From the NCBI RefSeq assembly GCF_900101755.1, contig NZ_FNAE01000007.1, positions 62,001 through 126,000 on the forward strand: a stretch of 64,000 nt of DNA. The letters run 5' to 3'. Below the pieces are notes generated by a model that was given only the letters and a program-made list of their open reading frames with translations, searched no databases and was not told where the DNA came from. Made by a program: the position numbers and the translations under genes. The stretch comes from Ectopseudomonas alcaliphila. GTDB lineage: Bacteria > Pseudomonadota > Gammaproteobacteria > Pseudomonadales > Pseudomonadaceae. Of the stretch, positions 17,368-29,321 are shown one piece after another. Every line of letters starts with the position of its first letter. The stretch's first letter is position 1.

Positions 17368-17871
17368 ATGGCCCAACCCCTTCCAGGCGATTCCCTCGCA
17401 ACGCTCTATCGCGGCCATCACGGCTGGCTGCTTGGCTGGCTGCGCCAGCGCCTGGCCTGTCCGCAGCAGGCGGCCGATCTGGCCCAGGATACCTTCGTGC
17501 GCCTGCTGGTGCAGCGCGAGGCGCAGGCTCCGCGTGAGCCGCGGGCCTTTCTCGCCACAGTCGCCCGTGGCCTGCTGATCGATCACTACCGCCGTGCCAG
17601 TCTGGAGCGTGCCTACCTGGACGCCTTGGCGCAGTTGCCCGAGCCAGAGGTGCCTTCACCGGAGAGCCAGGCGCTGGTCATGGAGACCCTGGTGGCCATC
17701 GACCGGCTGCTCGACGGTCTCAAACCGGTAGTGCGCGAAGCCTTCCTGCTGTCGCAACTGGATGGCCTGACCTACCCGCAGATCGCCGAGCGGCTGGGCC
17801 TGTCGGTCAGTTCTATCCAGCAGTACATGACCCAGGCCTTCACCCATTGCTACCGGGTGGCCTACGCATGA
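17368..17871 (+). CDS. FecI-like ECF sigma factor for iron uptake
   Basis: I start it at ATG 17368 (167 residues), where the sigma-70 region 2 begins almost at once (LATLYRGHHGWLLGWLRQRL, then AADLAQDTFVRLL). Region 4 is LDGLTYPQIAERLGLSVSSIQQYM (about 130-155), read in parts. This is the length and composition of FecI/FpvI-type sigma factors, which transcribe TonB-receptor genes when released by their FecR partner. The stop codon overlaps the fecR-like start (ATGA). An AT-rich stretch at 17311-17340 is a plausible but weak Fur site. Confidence 0.9.
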   Translation: MAQPLPGDSLATLYRGHHGWLLGWLRQRLACPQQAADLAQDTFVRLLVQREAQAPREPRAFLATVARGLLIDHYRRASLERAYLDALAQLPEPEVPSPESQALVMETLVAIDRLLDGLKPVVREAFLLSQLDGLTYPQIAERLGLSVSSIQQYMTQAFTHCYRVAYA

Positions 17872-18809
17872 GTGCGCTCGACGAAGCGGTGCAGCAGGCG
17901 ATTGCCTGGCGCGTGCGCCTCGCCTCGGGTACCGCCACTGCGCAGGAGTTACGCTTGTGCGCCGACTGGCGGGCAGCCGATCCGCAGCACGAGCAGGCCT
18001 GGCAGCGCCTGGAGCACCTGGGCCAGCAGTTTGCCAGAGTCTCGGCGCCGCTGGCCAGGCAGGCGCTGGCGGGCGCTCAAGTGGATCGTCAGCGTCGCCG
18101 CGCGCTCAAGCAACTGGGCCTGTTCGGCAGCCTGGTGGCCGCCGGAGTACTGGGCCAGCACCTGCAGCCCTGGCAGCCGTTGCTGGCGCAACAACGTACC
18201 GGCACCGGTGAGCGCCGCCGCCTGCAACTGGCCGATGGCGGCACCCTGCACCTCAACAGCGATACCGCGCTCGATATCCACTACAGCAACGAGCGTCGCT
18301 TGCTCCAGCTGTATCAGGGCGAGATCCTCGTGCAGACCGCCGCCGACCCGCTCGGTCGGCCGTTCCTGGTCAGTACCGAGCAGGGCCAGCTGCGCGCCCT
18401 CGGCACCCGTTTCCAGGTACGCCAGCAGGCGGATGCCTGCGAGCTGACGGTCTATCAGGGAGCGGTCGAGGCGTGGCCCGTGGGCAGCGTGGCGCAGCGC
18501 ATCGAGGCCGGCCAGCGGGTGCGAATGAGCGCCGGCGCGCTGCACGAGTTGGGCACTGCCGATGTCGATCGTGGTCGCTGGGTCGATGGCCTGCTGGTGG
18601 CCCACGACATGCCGCTGGCGGAGTTTCTCACCGAGTTGGGGCGCCAGCGCCCGGGCGTGCTGCGCTGTGCGCCGGAGGTGGCCGGGTTGCGTATCTCCGG
18701 GGTCTTCCCGCTGGACGACAGCGACCGCGTGCTGGCGATGCTGGCGCGTACCCTGCCGCTGCGGGTGGTCTATCGCACCCGCTATTGGGTCAGCCTGCAG
18801 GCTGCCTGA
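17868..18809 (+). CDS. FecR-type sigma regulator
   Basis: 313 residues beginning at the ATG that overlaps the sigma factor stop. The N-terminal cytoplasmic anti-sigma part (about 1-85) includes AQELRLCADWRAADPQHEQAW, read in parts. One membrane segment follows around residues 87-105 (LGLFGSLVAAGVLG). The periplasmic FecR domain contains RRRLQLADGGTLHLNSDTAL and RPFLVSTEQGQLRALGTRF, in parts. It should relay the state of the STN-bearing receptor next door to the sigma factor. Translational coupling with the sigma gene is likely. Confidence 0.9.
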   Translation: MSALDEAVQQAIAWRVRLASGTATAQELRLCADWRAADPQHEQAWQRLEHLGQQFARVSAPLARQALAGAQVDRQRRRALKQLGLFGSLVAAGVLGQHLQPWQPLLAQQRTGTGERRRLQLADGGTLHLNSDTALDIHYSNERRLLQLYQGEILVQTAADPLGRPFLVSTEQGQLRALGTRFQVRQQADACELTVYQGAVEAWPVGSVAQRIEAGQRVRMSAGALHELGTADVDRGRWVDGLLVAHDMPLAEFLTELGRQRPGVLRCAPEVAGLRISGVFPLDDSDRVLAMLARTLPLRVVYRTRYWVSLQAA

Positions 18810-18897
18810 AAGTAATTCTCAAATTCTTTTGCAGGTTTTTCTCGTTCGTCCGGCTTCCCAGGCAATCGTTACCTAACGCTATGCCGAAGGAGTCGTC

Positions 18898-21345
18898 ATG
18901 CCCCGCGTTGTCCGTCGTTCCCAGCCCTTGGCAAGTGCCGTGCGCGCCGCGCTGCTGAGCCTCAGCCTGCCACTGGCGTTGTTGCCCGTGGCGACCCCGG
19001 CCTGGGCCGCACAGCCTTATCAGGTCAGTGCCGGGGCCCTGGATGCGGCGCTCACCGAATTCGCCCGGCAGTCCGGCGTGCTGCTCAGCTTCGACCCGGC
19101 GCTGACCCGTGGACGCAGCAGCTCCGGTCTGCAAGGGCACTACTCGCTGGAGCAGGGCTTCGCCCAACTGCTGGCCGGCAGCGGCCTGCGCGTGGTGCTG
19201 GACGGGCAGGGCGACTATCGCCTCGAGCCGGCGCCGCGCGCAGCGGCCGACAGCCTCGAACTGCAGAGCCAGACAGTAATCGCCCAGCCGGCTGAACGCG
19301 CCAACGGGCCGGTCGGTAGCTACGTCGCCAGCCGCAGCGCTACCGCCACCAAGACCGATACGCCACTGCTGGAAACCCCGCAGGCGATAAGCGTGATCAG
19401 TCGCGAGCAGATGGATGCACGCGGCGTCACCACCCTGGAAGAGGCGCTGCGCTACACCCCGAGCATCAGCGTGCCCTATGGCTTCGACACCCGTTACGAC
19501 TGGTTCAGCATCCGCGGTTTCGATGCCAAGACCCGGGTGTTTCGCGACGGTCTGGTGCAACCGACCAGCACCTACGGCCTGCCGCGTCTGGACAGCTGGG
19601 CGATGGAACGTATCGAGGTGCTCCGCGGCCCGGCGTCGGTGCTCTATGGCCAGGCCGAGCCCGGCGGCATCGTCAACCAGGTGAGCAAGCGGCCCAGCGA
19701 AACGGCGCGCAATGAGGTGCGTGTACGCGCCGGTAGCGACGATCTGGCAGAGCTGGCCGGCGACTTCGGCGGGGCCTTGAGCGACGACGGTTCGCTGCTC
19801 TATCGGGTGGTGATGCTCGGTAACGATGCCAACGCCCAGGTCGACAAGACCGGCATGCAGCGGCAGATGCTGGCACCGAGCCTGACCTGGCGGCCGAACG
19901 CCGACACCGAGCTGACGCTCCAGGCCGCCTACCAGAAGGATGACGGGCGTTACGGCTTCAGCACGCACTTCTCGCCGTACCTGCGCGACACCTTCAACCT
20001 GCCCTACGACCGCGATCCCGACTTCTTCGATGGCGAGCCGGATTTCAACGACTTCCAGCGCAGCTATCATTCCGTCGGTTATCAGTTGTCGCACCGTCTC
20101 AATGACACCTGGACCCTGCGGCAGAATCTGCGTTACGACGAGACCAGCCTGGAATACAGCTACATCAACGCCTATGCCGTGTTGCCGTCCGATGGCCGCA
20201 CCCTGCTGCGCAGCGCCGGCGTCCAGGACGAACACATGAGTGGGTGGGGCGTGGACAACCAGGCCGAAGCCAGTTTCGCCACCGGCAGCGTCGAGCACAA
20301 TCTGTTGCTAGGCCTCGACTGGCGCCGCAGCCGCTCCAATGAAACGGCCTATTACGGCGCCACGGTGCCGCCGCTGGATCTGCTCGACCCGCAGTATGGT
20401 CGGCCACTCGCGTCGCCGGCTATCGACCGCAAGCAGAGCCTGCTGGCTCGTCAGACCGGCCTCTACCTGCAGGACCAACTCAAGTTCGGTGACCACTGGC
20501 GGCTGTTGCTTGGCGGCCGCTACGACTGGGCGCAGAACCAGATCGACGACGCCCTACAGGCCGACAGCAAGACCACCAGCGAAGCCTTCAGCGGTCGCGC
20601 GGGGCTGGTCTACGTGTTCGACAACGGCCTGGCGCCCTATGTCAGCTACAGCGAATCGTTCAACCCGGTCAGTGGCAGCGATACCCTCACGGGCAAGCCG
20701 TTCGACCCGGAGCGCGGCAAGCAATACGAAATCGGTGTGAAGTACCAGCCCGAGGGCGCGCGCAGTTTCGTCAGCCTGGCACTGTTTGACCTGACCAAGC
20801 AGGACTACGTGCTCAATGACAGCAGCAGTGATCCGGGGCGTACCCTGCGCCGTCAGGTGGGAGAGGTCAGCTCGCGCGGCATCGAACTGGAAGCCTTGGC
20901 CAGCCTGGCCGAGGGCCTGGATCTGAGTGCGTTCTACAGCTACACCGACGCCTTCGTCAGCAAGAGCCCCAACGCCTGGGAAAAGGACAGCCGTCTGCCG
21001 CGTACCCCGCGTGATTCGGCCGGCGTCTGGCTCGACTACACCCAGCTCAATGGCGCACTCAAGGGCTTCGGCGGCGGCATCGGCGTGCGCTACGTCGGCG
21101 AGAGCCGGTATACCGGGCGCAACGCCGCGCTGGCGTTCAACCCGACGCTGGAACCCATCGTCAGCGTCGAGTCCGAGGCCTACAGCCTGGTCGACGCCAG
21201 CCTGCACTATCAACTCGATGGCATGCGCCTGGCGCTCAACGCCAGCAACCTGCTGGACAAGGAGTACGACACCTCCTGCAGCGAAGTGACCTGCTACTAC
21301 GGCTACGGTCGTACCCTGACTGCCAGCGCCAGCTACAGCTGGTGA
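18898..21345 (+). CDS. TonB-dependent siderophore receptor with STN signalling domain
   Basis: 815 residues. The signal peptide ends at PAWA (about residue 38), followed by an STN domain (about 40-112: YQVSAGALDAALTEFARQSG). Then come a linker, a plug domain from about 150 (DTPLLETPQAISVISREQM) and a 22-strand barrel ending in an aromatic residue (SYSW). The STN domain makes this the transducing receptor for the upstream sigma/FecR pair: the ferric siderophore would both be imported and signal. Barrel motifs such as GDHWRLLLGGRYDWAQNQ and PYVSYSESFNPVSG fit FpvA/FoxA-type receptors. The siderophore is not predictable by eye. Confidence 0.92.
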   Translation: MPRVVRRSQPLASAVRAALLSLSLPLALLPVATPAWAAQPYQVSAGALDAALTEFARQSGVLLSFDPALTRGRSSSGLQGHYSLEQGFAQLLAGSGLRVVLDGQGDYRLEPAPRAAADSLELQSQTVIAQPAERANGPVGSYVASRSATATKTDTPLLETPQAISVISREQMDARGVTTLEEALRYTPSISVPYGFDTRYDWFSIRGFDAKTRVFRDGLVQPTSTYGLPRLDSWAMERIEVLRGPASVLYGQAEPGGIVNQVSKRPSETARNEVRVRAGSDDLAELAGDFGGALSDDGSLLYRVVMLGNDANAQVDKTGMQRQMLAPSLTWRPNADTELTLQAAYQKDDGRYGFSTHFSPYLRDTFNLPYDRDPDFFDGEPDFNDFQRSYHSVGYQLSHRLNDTWTLRQNLRYDETSLEYSYINAYAVLPSDGRTLLRSAGVQDEHMSGWGVDNQAEASFATGSVEHNLLLGLDWRRSRSNETAYYGATVPPLDLLDPQYGRPLASPAIDRKQSLLARQTGLYLQDQLKFGDHWRLLLGGRYDWAQNQIDDALQADSKTTSEAFSGRAGLVYVFDNGLAPYVSYSESFNPVSGSDTLTGKPFDPERGKQYEIGVKYQPEGARSFVSLALFDLTKQDYVLNDSSSDPGRTLRRQVGEVSSRGIELEALASLAEGLDLSAFYSYTDAFVSKSPNAWEKDSRLPRTPRDSAGVWLDYTQLNGALKGFGGGIGVRYVGESRYTGRNAALAFNPTLEPIVSVESEAYSLVDASLHYQLDGMRLALNASNLLDKEYDTSCSEVTCYYGYGRTLTASASYSW

Positions 21346-21456
21346 GTGGAGACGGCCGCCAGGTGGCGTCATTTTGCAATTGATATTTCAAATAAAAACA
21401 GTTCTCACTAATATGTCGCCGCCTTACACGACCTTCACATTGCCCAAGGAGTCGCA

Positions 21457-23583
21457 ATGCCTACCTCTACTGTCCACCGTTCCCTGACCAGATCCGTCCG
21501 CCTGGCGACCCTGGGTTTGGCGCTAAGTCCGCTGATGGTAATGGCTGAAGAGGAGGCCATTGAGCTCGAGGCGCAGAGCGTTGTCGCGACCCAGCAAGTC
21601 GAGCGCGCCAACGGTCCGGTGGCCGGCTATGTCGCGAGCCGCAGTGCCACCGGCACCAAGACCGATACTCCACTGTTGGAGACGCCGCAGTCGGTTAGCG
21701 TGATTACCGCTGACCGCATCCGCGATCTGGGATCGCTGACCGTACAGGACGCGCTGCGTTACACCGCCGGTATGCGTGGAGAAACCTATGGCTTGGACAG
21801 CCGCGGCGACTGGTCGATGATTCGCGGTAGTGCGCCCAGCATCTTCCTTGACGGCTTGCAGCAGACCTTTGGCAGCTACACCAATATCCGCACCGATCCG
21901 TTCACCCTGGAGCGCATCGAGGTGCTCAAGGGACCATCCTCGATGCTCTATGGGCAGACGCCGGTCGGCGGCCTGGTCAACCTGGTGAGTAAGCGTCCGC
22001 AGGCAGAGCAGCGTACCGAGCTGCAGGCGCAGTACGGCAGTTTCGACCGCAAGCAGCTAGCAGTGGACAGTACCGGCCCGCTGAACGAGGAGGGCACGCT
22101 GCTGTACCGCGTGATAGCGGTGCAGCGTGACAGCCAGACCCAGGTCGATCACGTCAAGGACAACCGCCTGGTGCTGATGCCCTCGCTGACCTGGAAGCCT
22201 AGCGAAGATATCGAATGGACCCTGCTGGTCAACGTGCAGAAGGACGATACCGGCACCACCAGCCAGTTCCTGCCGCATCGTGGCACCGTGTTGGGCGCGC
22301 CTTACGGCGAGATCGATAGCAACACCTTCGTCAGCGAGCCGGGCTTCGATGAGTACGACAGCGAACAGGTTGCGCTGACCTCGCAGTTCTCCTGGCGTCT
22401 GGACGACACCTGGACGTTGCGGCAGAACCTGCGCTGGCAGAAGAGCAAGGTCAGCTACCAGACGATGTACGGCTGGCCGCCAGTGCTGCAGGCCGACAAC
22501 CGCACTGTCAATCGGGTGTTTTCCATCTCCAAGCCAGAGGTGAAGGTCTGGGTGGCCGACCATCAGGGCGAGGCGCGTTTTGATTCCGGCCCGCTGCAGC
22601 ATACCTTGTTGCTCGGCAGCGATTACCAGCACGCGGTGACCAACCGCGAACGTGCCAGCGGCGCCGCCACGCCGCTGGATCTGTACGACCCGGTGTACGG
22701 CACCTTCGACCCCTCCGGCACCCCCTTGAGCGAAGATCCGGAACAGCGGGCGGTGCAGAAGGGCCTCTACGTCCAGGACCAGATCCGTTATGAGAACTGG
22801 TTGTTGACGCTCGGCATGCGCAAGGACTGGGCCGAGAGCAAGACCCAGGGGCGCGAGGGGCAGAAGGACGACGACGTCACCGGGCGGGTCGGCCTGACCT
22901 ACCTGTTCGATAACGGCCTGGCACCCTATATCAGTTACAGCGAATCGTTCCAGCCGATCATTGGCCTCAACAGTCGTACCCTCGACCCGTACAAGCCTAT
23001 CGAGGGCAAGCAGTGGGAGCTGGGCGTTAAGTACCAGCCGCTGGGCAGCAATAGCCTTTTCACCGCGGCACTCTACGACCTGCGTGAACAGAACCGGCGT
23101 ATGCCCGACCCGAACGACCCACTGAACACTGTGCAAAATGGTGAAACCCGTGCCCGCGGTCTTGAGCTGGAAGCGCTGGTGGAGATCAACCCGAACTGGA
23201 ACCTCATCGCCACCTACAGCAAAACCGACACCGAAGTGCTCAAGGGGGCGCCCGCCGAGGAGGGCAAGCGCCTAGCCAGCGTGCCGGAGAACATGGCCTC
23301 GCTGTGGAGCCAGCATCGCTTCAGCATCGCCGGCATTACCGGTTTCAGCGCCGGTGCTGGGGTTCGCTACGTAGGTGCCAGTTGGGATGGCCTCGACCGC
23401 CTGAAGACGCCGTCCACCACTCTGTTCGATGCCATGCTCGGTTACCAGTACCAGAACTGGAATTTCACCCTCAACGCCAGCAACCTTGAAGACGAAACCT
23501 ACTACACCACCTGCCTGTCCCGTGGTGACTGCTTCATCGGTAGCCGCCGTACCGTGGTGGGCACCGTGGGCTATAGCTTCTAG
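21457..23583 (+). CDS. Second TonB-dependent siderophore receptor, paralogue without STN domain
   Basis: 708 residues. The signal peptide (to about residue 27, VMA) is followed directly by the plug, with no STN domain. The segment after it (ERANGPVAGYVASRSATG and DTPLLETPQSVSVIT) is almost the same as the corresponding region of the preceding receptor, and the barrels share NGLAPYISYSESFQP. The two genes are therefore a tandem duplicate that diverged. This one can import but should not signal through FecR. It ends in GYSF, a typical barrel terminus. The 111 bp before it are AT-rich and may hold its own promoter. Confidence 0.92.
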   Translation: MPTSTVHRSLTRSVRLATLGLALSPLMVMAEEEAIELEAQSVVATQQVERANGPVAGYVASRSATGTKTDTPLLETPQSVSVITADRIRDLGSLTVQDALRYTAGMRGETYGLDSRGDWSMIRGSAPSIFLDGLQQTFGSYTNIRTDPFTLERIEVLKGPSSMLYGQTPVGGLVNLVSKRPQAEQRTELQAQYGSFDRKQLAVDSTGPLNEEGTLLYRVIAVQRDSQTQVDHVKDNRLVLMPSLTWKPSEDIEWTLLVNVQKDDTGTTSQFLPHRGTVLGAPYGEIDSNTFVSEPGFDEYDSEQVALTSQFSWRLDDTWTLRQNLRWQKSKVSYQTMYGWPPVLQADNRTVNRVFSISKPEVKVWVADHQGEARFDSGPLQHTLLLGSDYQHAVTNRERASGAATPLDLYDPVYGTFDPSGTPLSEDPEQRAVQKGLYVQDQIRYENWLLTLGMRKDWAESKTQGREGQKDDDVTGRVGLTYLFDNGLAPYISYSESFQPIIGLNSRTLDPYKPIEGKQWELGVKYQPLGSNSLFTAALYDLREQNRRMPDPNDPLNTVQNGETRARGLELEALVEINPNWNLIATYSKTDTEVLKGAPAEEGKRLASVPENMASLWSQHRFSIAGITGFSAGAGVRYVGASWDGLDRLKTPSTTLFDAMLGYQYQNWNFTLNASNLEDETYYTTCLSRGDCFIGSRRTVVGTVGYSF

Positions 23584-23600
23584 ACCCTGCGCGCTAGGCC

Positions 23601-23621
23601 GGCGCCCGCCATGCGGGCGCC
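23601..23621. terminator. GC-rich hairpin between receptor and DUF3649 gene
   Basis: A 9-bp stem, GGCGCCCGC (23601-23609) and GCGGGCGCC (23613-23621), with a 3-base loop and no U-tract. It may reduce readthrough or stabilise the receptor mRNA end. The ATG at 23611 spans the hairpin loop and so is an unlikely start for the next gene. Confidence 0.45.
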
Positions 23622-23655
23622 GCTCCGAGCCCGATCAGCGAACAACGAGCCGACC

Positions 23656-23952
23656 GTGAGCAAGCAACCTTCCCCTACCCCTTGTAATATCGCTTCGCGG
23701 ATCCTGGCCGCCCTGTTCGGTGGCTATGCCCTGGCCTATGGGTTTACCGCGTTCTTCTCCGTCTACCTGCCGCTGGCGCGCGCTGACCGTGTGGTGTTCG
23801 CCAGCCTGTTGTGCTTTGCCGTATGGAGCGCTGCAGCGATCTATGCCTTCGCCGCACGCAGCGCCTTGCGTGCCTGGCTGCTGCTGGTTGGGCTTACAGT
23901 GTTGGCGTGCCTGGCTGCCTTCCTGCCCGCCGAATTCGGAGCGCGCCCATGA
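23656..23952 (+). CDS. DUF3649 small inner-membrane protein of the iron module
   Basis: 98 residues from the GTG at 23656; the in-frame ATG at 23611 is in a hairpin. Three hydrophobic helices are visible (about ILAALFGGYALAYGFTAFFS, VVFASLLCFAVWSAAAIYAF and AWLLLVGLTVLACLAAF), in the pattern of DUF3649. Members are nearly always found beside TonB receptors and PepSY membrane proteins. The stop overlaps the next start (ATGA), so the three genes 23656-25798 form one translational unit. Molecular function unknown; a role in handling imported iron complexes is inferred from context. Confidence 0.78.
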   Translation: MSKQPSPTPCNIASRILAALFGGYALAYGFTAFFSVYLPLARADRVVFASLLCFAVWSAAAIYAFAARSALRAWLLLVGLTVLACLAAFLPAEFGARP

Positions 23953-25478
23953 GCCTGCGGCAATCCATGGCCGGTTTGCACACCTGGGGCGGCCTGCTGC
24001 CCAGTTGGCTGTTGTTCGTCATCCTGTTCAGCGGCACCGTGGCCTGCTTCGACAAGGAACTGGAGCGCTGGATGCGCCCGGCGCTGCACCTGCCGCAGGG
24101 CGCCACGCTGAGCGCCGAGCAAGTGCGTGGCTGGCTGCAGGCCAATGTCGCGGACGAACTGCACGCCTTCTGGCTGCGTCCACCGAGCGAGCGTGCTCCG
24201 TTCTGGCAACTGGCCTGGGAGGTCGACGGCAGTGAGCGGATCGAGCGCCGCGCCTTCGCTCCGCACAGTCTGCAACCCTTGGCCGAAACCCAGGGCGGCG
24301 ACTTCTTCTTCAAGCTGCACTATGAATTGCACGGCGGCATGCTCGGGCGCTATCTGGTTGGTCTGGCTGGCATGTTCATGCTGGTGGCGCTGATCTCGGG
24401 GGTGATCATTCACCGGCGCATCTTCAAGGATTTCTTCACCCTGCGCCCGGCAGCCAACGGCCAGCGCGCCTGGCTGGATGCGCACAACCTGTTCGGTGTG
24501 GCTGGCTTGCCCTTCCATATGCTGCTGGCCTACACCGGCGTGGCGATCTTCGTCGCCTCCTACATGCCGGCTGGCGTTCAGGTGGCCTACAAGAGCGATA
24601 TCGCCCACTTCTTCAGCGAGGTGATGGGTGGGTATCACCGCGAGGAGCTGCATCGTCCGGCGGTTGCAGCGGTTTCCCTCGATACGCTGATCGAGCAGGC
24701 GCGAACGCACTGGCAAGGTGGCGAGCCAGGCTGGATCAGCGTGCACCACCCGGACGATGCCTCGGCGGTGGTAGAGATGCGCCGCGCTGATCGTTCGCGC
24801 ATCGCCAGCCCGGCCGATACGCTGACCTTCGATGCCGGCACCGGCGAATTGCTGCACGAACAGCGGGCGCCAGCCGGCTACAGCACCTACCTGTGGTTGG
24901 CTGGCCTGCATATGGCGCAGTTCGGCGGCGCCCTGGTGCGGGCGGTCTATCTGCTACTGGGGTTGGCCGGCTGCGCCATGCTGGTGGCTGGCAGCCGGGT
25001 CTGGCTGAGCAAGCGTGCGGCCCGTGGTGGGCGGGGTATTGGTGTGGTGCGTGCGCTCAACGGTGCGGTGTACGTCGGCCTGCCGCTGGCCAGCCTGGCT
25101 CTGCTGTGGGGCAATCGCCTGCTGCCAGACAATCTGCCTGCGCGGGCCAGCTGGGAGGCCTGGCTGTTCGTCGCCAGTTGGTTGCTACTGGCAGTGTGGG
25201 CGGTGCTGCGTCGGCACAGCCCGCGCCTGCTGCGTCAGCAACTAGCCCTCGGCGCGCTGCTGGCCCTGGGTCTGCCGCTGCTGTCCGGGCTGCTGGCGCC
25301 GCAGGGCCATCTGCTGGCCAGCCTGGCACGCGGTGACTGGGCGTTGGCCGGCATCGATCTGTTCCTGTTGCTGACTGGCCTGCTCTGCGCCTTGTGCTCC
25401 TGGCGTCTGGATGTGTCGTCGGCGGTGCAGGTCAGGCCGATGCAGGGGGCGCCAGAGCCGGCCGGGGAGGTACGCTGA
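23949..25478 (+). CDS. PepSY-associated membrane protein, putative ferric-siderophore reductase
   Basis: 509 residues from the ATG overlapping the previous stop. It has an N-terminal membrane helix (LPSWLLFVILFSGTVACFD), a periplasmic PepSY-like region with KLHYELHGGMLGRYLVG, and later helices at about 140, 200, 320, 380, 420 and 480. Several histidines lie in or near helices (LHTW, ELHG, IIHRR, DAHNLFG, LPFHML, LAGLHMAQFG), which could carry haem as in PepSY proteins such as FoxB. I infer that it moves electrons across the inner membrane to reduce imported ferric siderophore. The stop overlaps the DUF3325 start. Confidence 0.8.
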   Translation: MSLRQSMAGLHTWGGLLPSWLLFVILFSGTVACFDKELERWMRPALHLPQGATLSAEQVRGWLQANVADELHAFWLRPPSERAPFWQLAWEVDGSERIERRAFAPHSLQPLAETQGGDFFFKLHYELHGGMLGRYLVGLAGMFMLVALISGVIIHRRIFKDFFTLRPAANGQRAWLDAHNLFGVAGLPFHMLLAYTGVAIFVASYMPAGVQVAYKSDIAHFFSEVMGGYHREELHRPAVAAVSLDTLIEQARTHWQGGEPGWISVHHPDDASAVVEMRRADRSRIASPADTLTFDAGTGELLHEQRAPAGYSTYLWLAGLHMAQFGGALVRAVYLLLGLAGCAMLVAGSRVWLSKRAARGGRGIGVVRALNGAVYVGLPLASLALLWGNRLLPDNLPARASWEAWLFVASWLLLAVWAVLRRHSPRLLRQQLALGALLALGLPLLSGLLAPQGHLLASLARGDWALAGIDLFLLLTGLLCALCSWRLDVSSAVQVRPMQGAPEPAGEVR

Positions 25479-25798
25479 TGCTGCTCGCTTTCGCCTTGGC
25501 CTATCTCGGCATGCTCGCCCTGTGCCTGGCCATGTCGCGTCATCACAAAGCATTGCTCGGCGACGAGCCGGGGCGTTCGCGCCAGCGCGCTCTGCGCCTG
25601 GCTGCAGCGCTTTGCTTCGTACTTGCCCTGGGGTTGTGCAGCCTGAGCCTGGGTGGCGAGATCGGCGCGGTGCTGTGGCTGTGCCAACTGATGCTCGCTG
25701 CACTGCTGCTGGTCGCCGTGCTGGCCTGGCGCCTGCGCTGGGCTTTGCCGGTCGCCGCACCGCTGCTGGCGAGCGGGATGCTCAGTTGGTGGCTCTGA
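25478..25798 (+). CDS. DUF3325 small inner-membrane protein
   Basis: 106 residues. The start at 25478 overlaps the previous stop (TGATG) and has GGGGAGG 7 bases upstream. Three or four hydrophobic helices fill the protein (LLAFALAYLGMLALCLAMSR at the N-terminus, then ALRLAAALCFVLALGL and later ones). SRHHKALLG carries a paired histidine just after the first helix. This matches DUF3325, which accompanies DUF3649 and PepSY proteins at iron loci. Function unknown; probably a subunit of the same membrane complex. Confidence 0.78.
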   Translation: MLLAFALAYLGMLALCLAMSRHHKALLGDEPGRSRQRALRLAAALCFVLALGLCSLSLGGEIGAVLWLCQLMLAALLLVAVLAWRLRWALPVAAPLLASGMLSWWL

Positions 25799-25941
25799 AA
25801 GGCCTGCGGCAATCCGCGCCTGTGTCTTTGCGTCACATCCCTGCATCATCCTGAAGCTGGTGTTTTTCCTGCATGATCGCTGGGGACGGGCCTCCATTTC
25901 GGATGTCCGGGCCGTTATGCAGGGCTTTGGGGAGTGACACG

Positions 25942-26436
25942 ATGAATTGGGCGGAACGTCTGCGTACGGGCATGCATGGTCTGGCGGAATCCTTGGGTAA
26001 TCTGCTGATGGAGGCCTTCCATTACCTGGCGCTGTTCGCCATCGGGGCGATCACTGCATGGGCGGGGGTGATGACCTTCATCGGCATGCTGGAGAAGGGC
26101 CATATCACGGTCGATGACATTCTGTTGCTGTTCATCTACCTGGAATTGGCGGCGATGGTGGGGATCTACTTCAAGACCAACCATATGCCGATTCGCTTCA
26201 TGATCTATGTGGCGATCACCGCGCTGACCCGTTTGCTGATTTCCGACATTTCCCACACGCACAAGCCGAGCTGGGGTGTGGTGATGGTGTCCGGGGCGAT
26301 CCTGCTGCTGGCTCTGGCGATTCTGGTGGTGCGCTATGCGTCGTCGCGCTTTCCCGCCGTGGCCGCTCCGCACCCTCGTAGCAAGGCACGTAACCGCGAG
26401 GATGCCGAGGCCGAGCGCGACGATGCGTCTGATTGA
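25942..26436 (+). CDS. psiE: PsiE family phosphate-starvation-inducible membrane protein
   Basis: 164 residues with four transmembrane helices. The family-specific segment MTFIGMLEKGHITVDDILLLFIYLELAAMVGIYFKTNHMPIRFMIYVAITALTRLLI is clearly recognisable across residues 50-107. The charged C-terminal tail (RSKARNREDAEAERDD) is cytoplasmic by prediction. PsiE is induced by phosphate starvation in E. coli, but I found no Pho box upstream. GGGGAG precedes the ATG. It converges on the SNF2 helicase gene, with a short repeat between them. Confidence 0.88.
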   Translation: MNWAERLRTGMHGLAESLGNLLMEAFHYLALFAIGAITAWAGVMTFIGMLEKGHITVDDILLLFIYLELAAMVGIYFKTNHMPIRFMIYVAITALTRLLISDISHTHKPSWGVVMVSGAILLLALAILVVRYASSRFPAVAAPHPRSKARNREDAEAERDDASD

Positions 26437-26482
26437 GGCATAGGGGGGATGGCGCTTTATTCATCCACCACTGTGGCGTGAT

Positions 26483-26508
26483 GGTGGATCGATGAAGCGT
26501 GATCCACC
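26483..26508. repeat. Short extragenic inverted repeat (GGTGGATC type)
   Basis: GGTGGATC (26483-26490), ten bases, GATCCACC (26501-26508), followed by TTACG. This GGTGGAT...ATCCACC(C)TACG style of palindrome is a recurring extragenic element in pseudomonads. It lies between convergent psiE and the helicase gene and could serve as a weak terminator. Confidence 0.6.
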
Positions 26509-26523
26509 TTACGAGGCGAGGCG

Positions 26524-29154
<2,631 letters not shown>

Positions 29155-29321
29155 CAACGAAGCCCCATGGGAAAACGTAATGGGCGCATGACTGGGCCGT
29201 GGCAATGCAAAGCCGCAGATTTTCGCATAGCCGCGTGACGATTAGCAGGCGTGGCGGCGAGATTGCCGACGAGTAGAGCGGGCGTAACCCGCCGAGGGGA
29301 GGAGGGCGGTTTGCTGCCACC

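Noticed and set aside
18790..20298. 502-codon minus-strand frame in the first TonB receptor
   Set aside because: Antisense to a well-formed receptor with signal peptide, STN, plug and barrel.
21372..21420. Fur box before the second receptor
   Set aside because: Best match is about 9 of 19 bases in a generally AT-rich stretch; too weak to call.
25799..25941. Pho box upstream of psiE
   Set aside because: I looked for paired CTGTCAT-like repeats with four-base spacing and found only isolated partial matches.
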